From RGIG1993 sp964564225 (GTDB lineage: Bacteria > Bacillota > Clostridia > Oscillospirales > CAG-272): a DNA stretch of 64,000 nt. Below, in pieces: positions 23,751 through 32,846 of the stretch. How positions within the stretch are numbered: position 1 is the first letter of the stretch; the number at the start of each line of letters is the position of its first letter. The notes under the pieces were generated by a model. It was not told the DNA's origin. It worked only from the letters and a program-made list of their open reading frames with translations, and made no database searches. Where the stretch lies: positions 32,702 through 96,701 of the forward strand of contig CAZMAF010000002.1 of assembly GCA_964564225.1 (NCBI GenBank), written 5' to 3'. The position numbers were made by a program, and so were the translations under genes.

Positions 23751-25577
23751 ATGCAAGATAATGTTCGTCAATTATTGAGAAAAAAAGCAATGGATCTTCC
23801 ATTGACTCCCGGCGTGTATCTTATGAAAAATGCTGACGGAAAAATTATATACGTCGGAAAATCCAAAGCGCTCCGTAACCGTGTATCGCAGTATTTTCTG
23901 GATGTGCCGAAAGACGTAAAAACGGCGGCAATGGTGGCATTGGTACGGGATTTTGAATTTATGCTTACCGACACGGAGATTGAAGCGTTTACTCTTGAAA
24001 ATAAACTGATCAAGCTTCACAAGCCTAAGTACAATATTCTTTTGAAGGATTCCAAAAATTATCCATATATCAAAGTGACTATGGATGAAGAATATCCGAG
24101 AGTTGTGATGGTTCGTAAAAGAACCCGTGATAAAGCAAAATATTTTGGGCCGTATTCTTCGTCCTTTCTTGCTATGCGTGTAATTAAAACGGTTAATCGG
24201 ATTTTTGGATTGCCGACCTGTAAGCGACAGTTTCCGCGTGATATCGGCAAGGAGCGGCCGTGTATATACAGCCAGATCGGACAGTGTATGGCCGTTTGTG
24301 ACGGTCGGATCAGCGCTCAGGAATATCGCGAGGCATTTCCTGCTATTTTATCGTTTTTGCGGGGGAATTTTAAACAGGTCAAAGCAATTTTGCAGGAAAA
24401 GATGCAATACGCTTCTCAACATCTTGCATTTGAGGCGGCGGCGATATACCGCGATCGGATAAACGCGCTTTCGTTACTCTGGGAAAAGCAGAAGATCGTC
24501 GGAGCGCCCGGAGATGAATACGACGTAATTTCTTTGTATAAGCACGAGCTTTCCTCTTGTCTTGCGATTTATTACGTGCGGGACGGGGCGGTGATCGACT
24601 CGGATAACTTTGTGTTTTCGGGCGAAAAGCTTGTGGAGGAGGACTCTCTTTCTGCGTTTTTATTCGCACTTTACGAGCGCCGTGATTATATTCCGAAGAC
24701 TTTGTATCTTGGTTTTTCATTGAGTTTGGAGCATCTGGAGCTGTTAAAGGAACAATTGAGCCGTCTTGCTGAGCGCCGCGTGTCATTACTGATTCCGCAA
24801 AGGGGAGAGTATAAACAGCTTTGTGATCTCGTGGCAGATAATGCGCGTATTCATGCCAATGCTTATAATGCGGAGGCGGAGCGCAATGATGAAGTGTTAC
24901 TCAGGTTAGCATCTATCTTGGGATTGGAGGTTGTGCCTGAACGGATTGAGGCGATTGATATTTCTAATTATGGGAGGGATACGTGCGTTGCGGGTTTGAT
25001 TGCTCTTGAAAACGGAAAGCTTGATAAAAAGCGGTATCGTACGTATAAGATCCGTTCGCTTAATGAAAAACCGGACGATTACGCGGCGATGCGCGAGGCG
25101 ATCGAAAGGCGGTTGTCACACATTGATGAAGATCCATTGCCGGATCTCTTTCTGCTTGACGGCGGAAAAACTCACGTTGCAATAATTAAAGCTATTTTGC
25201 GAGAAAAGGGTGTCCGGCTTCCTGTTTTTGGAATGGTAAAGGACGATTTTCATAAAACGAGAGCTTTAGTGGATGAAGAATCGGAAATCAGTATAGCCAG
25301 GGAGCATTCGGTTTTTGTTTTCATTTATAAAATTCAGGAAGAAGTGCACCGCTTCGCTTTGAAAATGATGAAGAACATCAAAAGTAAAACGACTACACGC
25401 TCTGTTTTACAAGATATTAAAGGAATTGGGCATAAAAAGGCGGCGCTTCTTTTAAGGGTATTTAAGAGCATAAAAGCCATCAAAGAAGCGGCGGTTGATG
25501 ATCTTGCGGAAGTATCGGGAATATCGCGGCGGGATGCCGAAGCCATATACCGTTACTTTCATCAAGAAAACGAGTAA
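23751..25577 (+). CDS. uvrC: UvrABC excinuclease subunit C
   Basis: A 608-residue nucleotide-excision-repair nuclease. It has an N-terminal GIY-YIG domain (GVYLMKNADGKIIYVGKSK, about 17-35), a Cys-containing region, a UVR motif near residues 205-240, a central RNase H-like domain (EAIDISNYG, LLDGGKTH, FGMVKDD) and C-terminal helix-hairpin-helix motifs (IKGIGHKKAALLL, EVSGISRRDAEAI). It makes the 3' and 5' incisions around UvrB-bound lesions. The start at 23751 follows GAGGCG. The upstream extension from 23715 overlaps the ptsH terminator and is rejected. Confidence 0.95.
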   Translation: MQDNVRQLLRKKAMDLPLTPGVYLMKNADGKIIYVGKSKALRNRVSQYFLDVPKDVKTAAMVALVRDFEFMLTDTEIEAFTLENKLIKLHKPKYNILLKDSKNYPYIKVTMDEEYPRVVMVRKRTRDKAKYFGPYSSSFLAMRVIKTVNRIFGLPTCKRQFPRDIGKERPCIYSQIGQCMAVCDGRISAQEYREAFPAILSFLRGNFKQVKAILQEKMQYASQHLAFEAAAIYRDRINALSLLWEKQKIVGAPGDEYDVISLYKHELSSCLAIYYVRDGAVIDSDNFVFSGEKLVEEDSLSAFLFALYERRDYIPKTLYLGFSLSLEHLELLKEQLSRLAERRVSLLIPQRGEYKQLCDLVADNARIHANAYNAEAERNDEVLLRLASILGLEVVPERIEAIDISNYGRDTCVAGLIALENGKLDKKRYRTYKIRSLNEKPDDYAAMREAIERRLSHIDEDPLPDLFLLDGGKTHVAIIKAILREKGVRLPVFGMVKDDFHKTRALVDEESEISIAREHSVFVFIYKIQEEVHRFALKMMKNIKSKTTTRSVLQDIKGIGHKKAALLLRVFKSIKAIKEAAVDDLAEVSGISRRDAEAIYRYFHQENE

Positions 25578-25597
25578 AAGGGAAAAGAGGAAAGACT

Positions 25598-26161
25598 ATG
25601 AGAATTATTACGGGTAGCGCCAGAAGCGTTCGTTTGATCGCGCTTGAAGGTGAGGAGGTCACACGTCCGACGAGCGAACGTGTGAAGGAAGCGCTTTTTT
25701 CGATGATTCAATTTGATCTTGAGGGCAGACGCATTCTTGATCTGTTTGCCGGGTCGGGTCAGCTTGGACTTGAGGCATTGTCGCGCGGTGCGGTGAGTGC
25801 GCTTTTTTCCGATGCTGACAGAAATGCCTGTGACGTGATCAAAAAGAATGCGCAAAAAACGAAGCTTTATGAAAAATCACGTGTTTTAAATACTGATTAT
25901 AAGGCAGTTATCCGAGGCTGTCAGGGACGTGAAAAATTCGACATTGTGTTTCTTGATCCGCCGTATGCATCGGATATGCTTCAGGATGCGATTGATCGGA
26001 TGGTGAGGGCGGATATTCTTGCTGACGGCGCTTTAATTTGCTGTGAAAGTAACCGAGATATGCCATTTGGTGGAGAAGGGCTTTACGTGAAGCGTTTTGC
26101 CCGATATTCGCAAACGTATTTAACGATTCTTGTCAATGGAAAGGAAGAAGCGGATGGCTGA
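25598..26161 (+). CDS. rsmD: 16S rRNA (guanine966-N2)-methyltransferase RsmD
   Basis: A 187-residue class I AdoMet methyltransferase: RIITGSARSVRL at the start, RPTSERVKEALFSM, AdoMet site LDLFAGSGQLGLEALSRGA and catalytic IVFLDPPYAS. It methylates G966 of 16S rRNA in the small subunit. It follows uvrC by 20 bases and overlaps coaD by 8 bases, the usual rsmD-coaD pairing. Confidence 0.94.
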   Translation: MRIITGSARSVRLIALEGEEVTRPTSERVKEALFSMIQFDLEGRRILDLFAGSGQLGLEALSRGAVSALFSDADRNACDVIKKNAQKTKLYEKSRVLNTDYKAVIRGCQGREKFDIVFLDPPYASDMLQDAIDRMVRADILADGALICCESNRDMPFGGEGLYVKRFARYSQTYLTILVNGKEEADG

Positions 26162-26651
26162 GGTTCTTTTGACAGGTAGTTTTGATCCGATTACGCGCGG
26201 TCATTTTGCCATGATCGAAACCGCAGCCCGTGCTTTTGATGAAGTAACGGTTTGTATGTTTATCAATCCTGATAAAACGTATATGTTTAATCGGGAGCAA
26301 CGTCTTTTATTGATACGCGAGGGAATCAAGGAACTGAATCTCGGAAACGTGAAGGTGGATTTTTCTGACGGTTACGTTGCTGATTATGCAAAATCGCATG
26401 GAATCGGTTTTGTGGCGCGAGGGGTAAGAAATGCGGATGATATGATGTATGAATTGGAGATGGCGCGCTACAATCACGAGCGAAATCCCGATCTTGAAAC
26501 GTGGCTCTGGGCATCGACGTTTGAGGATGCGGGAATTTCCTCCTCTGCGGCAAGAAAATCGTTAAAAGACGGTGTGATCCCGCAGGATATGCTCCTGCCT
26601 TCTACTGCTAAATTGATTGGCGAAATTCTGAATATTGGTAAAACGGTCTGA
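26154..26651 (+). CDS. coaD: Phosphopantetheine adenylyltransferase
   Basis: A 165-residue nucleotidyltransferase with the T/HxGH motif TGSFDPITRGHFAMI, VARGVRNADDMMYE and the ISSSAARK segment. It makes dephospho-CoA from 4'-phosphopantetheine and ATP, the penultimate step of coenzyme A synthesis. The start at 26154 follows GGAAAGGAAG and lies inside the rsmD end. Confidence 0.95.
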   Translation: MAEVLLTGSFDPITRGHFAMIETAARAFDEVTVCMFINPDKTYMFNREQRLLLIREGIKELNLGNVKVDFSDGYVADYAKSHGIGFVARGVRNADDMMYELEMARYNHERNPDLETWLWASTFEDAGISSSAARKSLKDGVIPQDMLLPSTAKLIGEILNIGKTV

Positions 26652-26671
26652 ATAATCATACGTTCTTTTTT

Positions 26672-26726
26672 GTGGCGTATGCCGTTCTTTTTTTGAGAAC
26701 GGCATACGCCACTTTTTCTTTTTTTG
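26672..26726 (+). terminator. Strong terminator after coaD
   Basis: A 17-bp stem (26672-26688 with 26696-26712; arms begin GTGGCGTATGCCG) is followed by T-rich sequence. It insulates uvrC-rsmD-coaD from the dcw cluster. From here to 26894 the sequence is AT-rich and I see no gene. Confidence 0.9.
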
Positions 26727-26894
26727 TGCTAAAATGACAAAAAAATATATCGAATATGGGCGTGATATATCAATTTTGAGAAGATTTCATAATAAAAAAG
26801 AACATATTTTCTGAACGCTGTCGAAAAAATTATATTTTCGTTCTGCACAATCGAAAAAATATGAAATTTCTTTGAAAAAGAAGATAAATTCCTC

Positions 26895-26923
26895 TTGCGT
26901 TATTTATAAGGAACGATTATAAT
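26895..26923 (+). promoter_or_regulatory. Main promoter of the dcw cluster
   Basis: TTGCGT (26895-26900), 17 bases, TATAAT (26918-26923). The expected transcript start falls at the beginning of the decamer repeats. Confidence 0.75.
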
Positions 26924-26930
26924 AAGGTTG

Positions 26931-26970
26931 TGGATGAAAATGGAGTAAAAAAGAGGAAAGGGGAGTGAAA
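26931..26970 (+). promoter_or_regulatory. Candidate MraZ operator: four 10-base direct repeats
   Basis: Consecutive decamers are TGGATGAAAA, TGGAGTAAAA, AAGAGGAAAG and GGGAGTGAAA. From family knowledge, MraZ of E. coli binds direct TGGG-like repeats with 10-base periodicity upstream of its own gene. Position and period fit here; the bases fit less exactly. The third and fourth repeats also contain the mraZ ribosome binding site. Confidence 0.5.
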
Positions 26971-26973
26971 AGT

Positions 26974-27393
26974 ATGATGCTGGGCGAACACAGACATACG
27001 TTGGATGCCAAGAACCGTACTTTTCTGCCCGCAAAACTTCGTGAAGCACTCGGCGGAACTGTTATTATCGCTCGCGGTGTTGATAAGTGTTTGACGGTAT
27101 ATCCTCTTGACAGCTGGCAAAAATTTCAGGAAACTATTGAAAATTATCCGCCGATCAAAGCACGACAGGTGCGAAGATGGGTATACGGCCTTTCTCAGGA
27201 TACTTCGGTTGACGCACAAGGCAGAATTGTGATTCCTCCTGTCTTTAAAGCATACGCCGGACTTGATAAGAACATTGTTTCACTCGGCGTCGGCGATCAT
27301 ATCGAAATCTGGAATGAAGATGATTACGATGCGATGGTTAGTGATATGAGCGCAGAGGAAATTGCAGAAACTCTGATAGAAATGGGTATGTAA
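26974..27393 (+). CDS. mraZ: Transcriptional regulator MraZ
   Basis: A 139-residue protein of two AbrB-like halves with the paired motif, LDAKNRTFLPAKLRE (about 10-24) and VDAQGRIVIPPVFKAY (about 75-90). MraZ represses its own dcw operon in E. coli by binding repeats next to the promoter. The ATG at 26974 gives the normal family N-terminus (MMLGEHRH); a GTG at 26965 is an alternative. The rsmH start is two bases after its stop. Confidence 0.93.
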   Translation: MMLGEHRHTLDAKNRTFLPAKLREALGGTVIIARGVDKCLTVYPLDSWQKFQETIENYPPIKARQVRRWVYGLSQDTSVDAQGRIVIPPVFKAYAGLDKNIVSLGVGDHIEIWNEDDYDAMVSDMSAEEIAETLIEMGM

Positions 27394-27394
27394 T

Positions 27395-28333
27395 ATGTCA
27401 TCCTTTTCGCATTATTCCGTGTTACTCCGCGAGTCCTGTGAAGGACTTAATATAAAAGAAGATGGAATTTACTTTGACTGTACTGCCGGCGGCGGCGGAC
27501 ACAGTCTTGAAATAGTTAAGCATCTTTCGAAAAACGGCAAATTGATTGCCATTGACCAGGATGCCGCGGCGATTGCTGCCGCAAGCGAACGTCTTTCGGA
27601 TTATGCTGATAGAGTTATTTTTGTACGTTCGAACTTTTCTTTCGCCCAATCAATTGCCGAGTCGTTGAACATTGACAGCGTCAACGGTGCGGTAATTGAT
27701 TTGGGCGTGTCATCTTACCAATTAGATACCGCTGAACGCGGTTTTGCTTATATGCACGATGCTTATCTTGATATGAGAATGGATCAGGATGCTCGACTTA
27801 CTGCTTACGACGTTGTAAACACTTATGATGAAGGCAGATTGAAAAAAATTCTTTTTGATTACGGGGAGGAAAAATTTGCCCCTCAGATCGCGCGTATGAT
27901 CGTGAATGAACGGACTGTGAAGCCGATTGAAACAACGCAACAGTTGGTAGAGCTGATTAAGCGTGCGATTCCGATGAAGGCGCAGATCGGTGGACATCAC
28001 CCTGCTAAAAGAAGTTTTCAGGCAATTCGCATCGAGGTAAACGGTGAGCTTGCCGTGATCGAGCCAACACTCAGATCGTTGGTGGAGCTGTTAGCTCCCG
28101 GCGGCAGACTTTCCGTGATTACCTTTCATTCACTTGAAGATCGCATTGTTAAACAGACATTTGCCGATCTTGCAAGCGGTTGTACTTGTCCGCCCGGTTT
28201 TCCTGTGTGCGTTTGTGGAAATAAACCGAAAATCAAGTTGGTTAATAAAAAGCCGATTTTGCCGTCTGCGAAAGAACTTGAGGAAAATCCTCGTTCGCGC
28301 AGTGCAAAGCTCAGAATAATCGAAAAGCTTTGA
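27395..28333 (+). CDS. rsmH: 16S rRNA (cytosine1402-N4)-methyltransferase RsmH (MraW)
   Basis: A 312-residue methyltransferase: HYSVLLRESCEGL, AdoMet site FDCTAGGGGHSLEI, IDLGVSSYQLD, RGFAYMHDAYLDMRMD and VITFHSLEDRIVKQTF. It methylates C1402 in the ribosomal P site. The Cys cluster CTCPPGFPVCVCG near residue 270 is the usual C-terminal element. It is in its conserved place after mraZ. Confidence 0.96.
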   Translation: MSSFSHYSVLLRESCEGLNIKEDGIYFDCTAGGGGHSLEIVKHLSKNGKLIAIDQDAAAIAAASERLSDYADRVIFVRSNFSFAQSIAESLNIDSVNGAVIDLGVSSYQLDTAERGFAYMHDAYLDMRMDQDARLTAYDVVNTYDEGRLKKILFDYGEEKFAPQIARMIVNERTVKPIETTQQLVELIKRAIPMKAQIGGHHPAKRSFQAIRIEVNGELAVIEPTLRSLVELLAPGGRLSVITFHSLEDRIVKQTFADLASGCTCPPGFPVCVCGNKPKIKLVNKKPILPSAKELEENPRSRSAKLRIIEKL

Positions 28334-28355
28334 CTTTTTGCAGATCGGAGTAAGT

Positions 28356-28730
28356 ATGAATGATTTGAGATTTCAGAAATCGGAAGATACGCACCTCGTT
28401 ATGAGTTCGGATGATCTTCCGATTTTCTCGTCAGTTCGGCGGGAGCATGATAATAGAACCAAAACAAGACAATTCGTTCTGGCTATCGTTTGTCTTACCG
28501 TCGTTTTAATGACTGCGGTGGCTTCCTGTGTGGCATTAAACGAGGCTACAATAACGGCTTCGCGTTTGAAAAGTGAAATCGCTATTCTTGAAAAGCAGAA
28601 TAAAGAGTATGCTTGGGAGCTTGAAAAGAAAAATGATATGGTTGCATTCGAGCAATACGCGGTGAACGAGTTGGGTATGCTCAAGGGTCAGCAGAATCCG
28701 ACTGATGAGAGAGAAGATGTAATTGAGTAG
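28356..28730 (+). CDS. ftsL: Cell division protein FtsL-like (bitopic septum protein)
   Basis: A 124-residue bitopic protein: a cytoplasmic N-terminus of about 45 residues, one membrane segment (about 46-66), then a predicted coiled coil (ASRLKSEIAILEKQNKEYAW) and the FtsL/DivIC-type end AVNELGMLKGQQ. FtsL with DivIC/FtsB and FtsQ activates the septal synthase FtsW-PBP. Identity rests mainly on topology and position between rsmH and the PBP gene. The start at 28356 follows CGGAGT. Confidence 0.8.
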   Translation: MNDLRFQKSEDTHLVMSSDDLPIFSSVRREHDNRTKTRQFVLAIVCLTVVLMTAVASCVALNEATITASRLKSEIAILEKQNKEYAWELEKKNDMVAFEQYAVNELGMLKGQQNPTDEREDVIE

Positions 28731-28834
28731 ATCGGACGTATAAAGAAAATCTATATTTGCCGTTTTAAGAAATATATTTTATAAAACGGTAATAGAATAG
28801 TAAGGCTACGCCGCTTGCCAATTGTAATATTGAC

Positions 28835-28863
28835 AAAAGAAGGCGTAAGCGCCTTCTTTTTGT
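28835..28863 (+). terminator. Terminator-like hairpin between ftsL and the PBP gene
   Basis: AAAAGAAGGCG-TAAG-CGCCTTCTTTT followed by a T-rich stretch inside the dcw cluster. It could attenuate transcription into the PBP and murE genes. Confidence 0.78.
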
Positions 28864-28889
28864 TATGAACCCCGCGAAAGGTATTACAA

Positions 28890-31232
28890 ATGAAAGATAT
28901 TCCCTCTATTCGATATACACTGAATTCGCGCATCAGAGTGTTGTTTATCACATTTTGCATCATCGCTTCAATTGTTATTGCACAATTGTTTTCCATGCAG
29001 ATCGTATCATACGATTATTATCAGGGCAAGGTTATTGCCAATATTCAGCAGGAAACGGTGATTTCTGCGGTGCGCGGTACGATATATGACCGTAATCTGA
29101 ACGTGTTGGCAGGAAATACCACGGCGTACCGTGTATTTATTTCTCCCGTTGACATTCAGAATGACGATAATGAAAATCACGACGATGCAAAATTGATTTC
29201 AGAAACGCTTTCGGCAATTCTTGGCGTATCGTATGATGAGGTGTATCAAAAAACACAGAAAGCTAACCGAAAGGACGAAACGATTAAGAATAAGGTCGAT
29301 AAAGATACCGCTGATAAGATTCGTTCTTTTATAGATGAAAACGGATTTGAAACGGAAATTTATTTACAGGCTTCGACCATTCGTTACTATCCGGGAGGTT
29401 CTCTTGCGGCAAATGTTGTTGGTGCAATGGGTACGGATAGCGGTTTGTTTGGGTTGGAATTACAGTATGATCAATATTTAGCCGGGACGAACGGAAAGTA
29501 CATTACGACGAAAAACGGGCAAAGCCAGTCTTTGCCCTCAACGTATGAGTATTACGTTGCGGCGAGTGATGGTCTGAATGTGGTTTCGACTATTGATATG
29601 ACTCTCCAGCGAATGTTGGAGGCGCAGCTTTATAACGCATACGTTAATGCAGAGGCGGGGAATAAGGTTGCGGGAATTGTCATGGATGTCAATACCGGTG
29701 AGGTGTTGGCAATGGGACAGTATCCTACTGTGAATTTGAATTCCCCCTATGTTCTTTCAAACGATGCACAGATCAAGTATGATGAATATGTTCAAAGCGG
29801 TAAAGTAGAGGCGCAGCTTGCAGATCTCGGGCTTTTGGCAGGAAGTGAGGAATATCTTGCGAAATATAATGCCATTTTGAATGAGTATAAATATGAGCTT
29901 ATCTATAATTCGTGGAACAATAAGACTGTGAGTGAAACTTATGAGCCGGGTTCTACTTTTAAGGTTCTGACTTCGGCGATTGCTCTTGAAGAACAAGTGA
30001 CTTCTTTTGCCGATACTTACTCTTGCCCGGGTTATTACGTTGTGGCGGGGACTAAAATTAAATGTCACAAAACGACGGGTCACGGTACACACGATTATGC
30101 TACGCTTTTACAGCAATCCTGCAACCCTGCGTTGATGCAAGTTGCGCTCAAGATCGGACAGGAAAAGTTTTACGAGTATTTTGCAATGCTCGGTTATATG
30201 GAAAAAACCGGTATTGATCTTCCCGGTGAAGCAACGGGCATTTATTCTAACGAGGAAAATTTCGGTATCGTCAGTCTTGCGTGCTATTCTTTTGGGCAGA
30301 CCTTCAAAACGACGATGATTCGTCAGATTACCGCAATAGCGGCAATTGCAAACGGCGGACATCTGATCACACCGCGCGTAGTAAATGCTCTTGTTGATAA
30401 TGACGGTAACATTGTGGTATCCTATCAATCCGAGGAAATCAGACAAATTATTTCTTCTTCGGTTTGCGCAGAAATTATTGACGTTCTTGAAAAAGGCGTT
30501 TCCGGTGACGGCGGCGCTAAAAATGCTTACGTTGCCGGCTATAAGATTGCGGCTAAAACAGGTACTTCCGAAAAACGCGATACCGTAAACCCCGAAACAG
30601 GAAATAAGGATCTGCGTATCGGTTCGACGGTTGCGATTGCACCCGCTGACAATCCTCAAATTGCAGTATTAATTATTGTAGATGAGCCGAAGGGTTCGGT
30701 TTACGGTTCAACAGTTGCCGCGCCCTACGTGGCAAATTTCTTGTCTGAGGCGCTCCCGTATCTTGGCGTTGAGCGTAATTACAGCGAAGAAGAAATGGCG
30801 CGCGCCGCCGTTTCCGTTAAGAATTACGTCGGTCAGGATGTGGAAGGCGCGATTAAGGCGATTAATACGCTCGGTATTTCTTATGAGATTGTTGGCGGAG
30901 GTGATACCGTTACCGCGCAAATGCCGACGGCAGGAGCTTCTCTGACGAAAAGTGAGGGCAAGGTTATTCTTTATACTGAAGGCATTGCAACGTCGACGCA
31001 AACGTCGATAGTCCCCGATATAGTCGGTATGACTGCCGAAGAAGCGATTAAGGCTTTACAGGCCAAAGGACTTAACGTGTTGATTTCGGGCGCGACCAAT
31101 TATAACGTTGGCGGCGGTGCAAAGGTTGTGGAGCAGTCGATCGTTGCCAAGACCGAAGTGAAACGCGGTACAGTGGTTAAAATCCGGTGTCTTTATGATG
31201 AGCCGGATGACATAGAAACGGTTATACCGTAA
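28890..31232 (+). CDS. Class B penicillin-binding protein with PASTA domains (FtsI/SpoVD type)
   Basis: A 780-residue septal transpeptidase. One N-terminal membrane segment (about 16-38), a dimerisation domain starting RGTIYDRN, and a transpeptidase domain with active-site Ser355 in PGSTFK, SCN in QQSCNPALM and AAKTGTSEKRD. Two C-terminal PASTA repeats (about 643-780) contain NYVGQDVEGAIKAINTLG and DIVGMTAEEAIKALQAKG. It cross-links new septal peptidoglycan together with FtsW. PASTA domains fit the SpoVD/PBP2X-like class. No -35/-10 is evident in the 160-base gap before it, which holds a terminator-like hairpin. Confidence 0.93.
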   Translation: MKDIPSIRYTLNSRIRVLFITFCIIASIVIAQLFSMQIVSYDYYQGKVIANIQQETVISAVRGTIYDRNLNVLAGNTTAYRVFISPVDIQNDDNENHDDAKLISETLSAILGVSYDEVYQKTQKANRKDETIKNKVDKDTADKIRSFIDENGFETEIYLQASTIRYYPGGSLAANVVGAMGTDSGLFGLELQYDQYLAGTNGKYITTKNGQSQSLPSTYEYYVAASDGLNVVSTIDMTLQRMLEAQLYNAYVNAEAGNKVAGIVMDVNTGEVLAMGQYPTVNLNSPYVLSNDAQIKYDEYVQSGKVEAQLADLGLLAGSEEYLAKYNAILNEYKYELIYNSWNNKTVSETYEPGSTFKVLTSAIALEEQVTSFADTYSCPGYYVVAGTKIKCHKTTGHGTHDYATLLQQSCNPALMQVALKIGQEKFYEYFAMLGYMEKTGIDLPGEATGIYSNEENFGIVSLACYSFGQTFKTTMIRQITAIAAIANGGHLITPRVVNALVDNDGNIVVSYQSEEIRQIISSSVCAEIIDVLEKGVSGDGGAKNAYVAGYKIAAKTGTSEKRDTVNPETGNKDLRIGSTVAIAPADNPQIAVLIIVDEPKGSVYGSTVAAPYVANFLSEALPYLGVERNYSEEEMARAAVSVKNYVGQDVEGAIKAINTLGISYEIVGGGDTVTAQMPTAGASLTKSEGKVILYTEGIATSTQTSIVPDIVGMTAEEAIKALQAKGLNVLISGATNYNVGGGAKVVEQSIVAKTEVKRGTVVKIRCLYDEPDDIETVIP

Positions 31233-31267
31233 TATACGACGTGTAATTCAAAAGAATCGAGGCTATT

Positions 31268-32713
31268 TTGAAGCTTTCTCGACTGATTGCTGTTGACAGG
31301 GACGTTGAAATAACAGGAATAGTCACGGATTCTCGCAAAGTGCAGAAAGGAAATTTATTTCTTTGCCTGAAGGGTGAAAAAGCTGACGGACATTGCTATG
31401 CCAAAGAAGCGTTGAACAAAGGCGCCGTAGCGATTGTGAGTGAAAAAAAACTTGGTGTTGAAAATGAAATTCTCGTTCCTGATACGCATCGCGCAGCATC
31501 TTCGCTTTTTTCTGCGTGGTACGGCAATCCTCAGAAAGACCTTACTATTTTCGGCGTGACGGGAACAAATGGGAAAACTTCTACTGTTTCGATTCTTGAT
31601 GCAATATATCGCCATGCGGGTCTGAAAACCGCTACGATCGGAACACTTGGTATTACCATTGACGATAGATCGGAGGAAAGCGATCATACAACGCCGCTCC
31701 CGGAGCTTCTTTATCAAAAACTGAGAGAAGCAAAAGACAAGGGCGTGGAGCGTGTTTTTATGGAAGTTTCTTCGCACGCTTTAGCAGGATACCGCATTGC
31801 GGATTTATATTTTGATACTGCGATATATACCAATTTAACGCAGGATCATCTTGATTATCATAAAACGATGGCGGAATATGCCAAATCCAAACAGCTATTG
31901 TTCCGTCAGTGCAGGAAAGGCTTATTTAATTATGATGACCCGTATAGTTACGATGCATCAAGATGCAGTCCTTGTCAGGTTTACGGTTACGGGCATAAAA
32001 AAGGAAGCGATTTTCGTATTTCGTCGATGAAAGCGCGTTCTTTTGCGGGATTGTCGTATAGGATACGCTGCCAGAATCGAATGCTCGACATTGAGTCTCC
32101 TCTTATCGGACATTTTCAGGTATATAACAGCCTTGCCGCAATATCGGCGGCGTTATTAGATGATGTTGACACGCAAACGATACAGTGTGCTTTATCTGCT
32201 TTTCGTGGTGTGAAGGGACGACTTGAAACGTTATATAACGAAGCATTTACTTTAATTCTTGATTATGCACATACACCCGATGCTCTGTTATCGGTACTGA
32301 ATGTATTGAAAGGGTATCAGCAATCGGCAAAGTATCCGAGAAGACTTCGTGTTTTGTTCGGATGCGGCGGTGATCGCGACCGTTCTAAACGCCCCATTAT
32401 GGGGCATATTGCTACACGTCTTGCTGACGATGTTATCGTGACGAGCGATAATTCAAGAAGTGAGGATAAGAGCAGTATCATTCAGGATATATTATCAGGA
32501 ATGGATATTCATCAGACAGCTACTACGCTAAAGGTCATAGAAGACAGACGTGAAGCGCTGCAATATGCAATTGATTCTACTCGCGAAGGAGATATTCTCC
32601 TTGTTGCAGGTAAGGGTCACGAGGAATACGAGATTGACTGCAACGGCAAGCATGCTTTCTCGGAACGGCAAATTCTTCTCGAATGTATGCAGCGGCATGG
32701 ATACCTTCTTTGA
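31268..32713 (+). CDS. murE: UDP-MurNAc-tripeptide ligase MurE, meso-DAP type
   Basis: A 481-residue Mur ligase starting with TTG (31268, preceded by GAGG). ATP site GVTGTNGKTST (about 97-107), carbamylated-Lys region, and GCGGDRDRSKRP then DNSRSED (394-400). The Arg in the DNxR motif is the residue that binds meso-diaminopimelate in DAP-type enzymes. GKGHEEYE near the end also fits. It adds the third residue of the stem peptide. The Lys-type homologue at the window start has DDPA instead, so two specificities are predicted in one genome. Confidence 0.92.
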   Translation: MKLSRLIAVDRDVEITGIVTDSRKVQKGNLFLCLKGEKADGHCYAKEALNKGAVAIVSEKKLGVENEILVPDTHRAASSLFSAWYGNPQKDLTIFGVTGTNGKTSTVSILDAIYRHAGLKTATIGTLGITIDDRSEESDHTTPLPELLYQKLREAKDKGVERVFMEVSSHALAGYRIADLYFDTAIYTNLTQDHLDYHKTMAEYAKSKQLLFRQCRKGLFNYDDPYSYDASRCSPCQVYGYGHKKGSDFRISSMKARSFAGLSYRIRCQNRMLDIESPLIGHFQVYNSLAAISAALLDDVDTQTIQCALSAFRGVKGRLETLYNEAFTLILDYAHTPDALLSVLNVLKGYQQSAKYPRRLRVLFGCGGDRDRSKRPIMGHIATRLADDVIVTSDNSRSEDKSSIIQDILSGMDIHQTATTLKVIEDRREALQYAIDSTREGDILLVAGKGHEEYEIDCNGKHAFSERQILLECMQRHGYLL

Positions 32714-32768
32714 TTCTTTTGAGAGAAATTGGATCTGCTTTTGCGAAGGTGAAAAGAGCGCAAAAGCA

Positions 32769-32800
32769 AACGCGGCTATTCTTTGGGGAATAGCCGCGTT
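32769..32800 (+). repeat. Intercistronic hairpin between murE and murF
   Basis: AACGCGGCTATTC / GAATAGCCGCGTT, a 13-bp perfect stem with a 6-base loop and no T run. It may be an mRNA processing or stability element rather than a terminator. Confidence 0.65.
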
Positions 32801-32846
32801 CAGTCCCTTGGTTTTACGATATAAATAAAAAGGAAAGGAACCCGTT

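Noticed and set aside
28890..31232. Sporulation-specific SpoVD rather than a division PBP
   Set aside because: PASTA domains occur in both classes, and the gene sits in the dcw cluster where the division PBP is expected. No sporulation genes are near, so I leave it as FtsI/SpoVD type.
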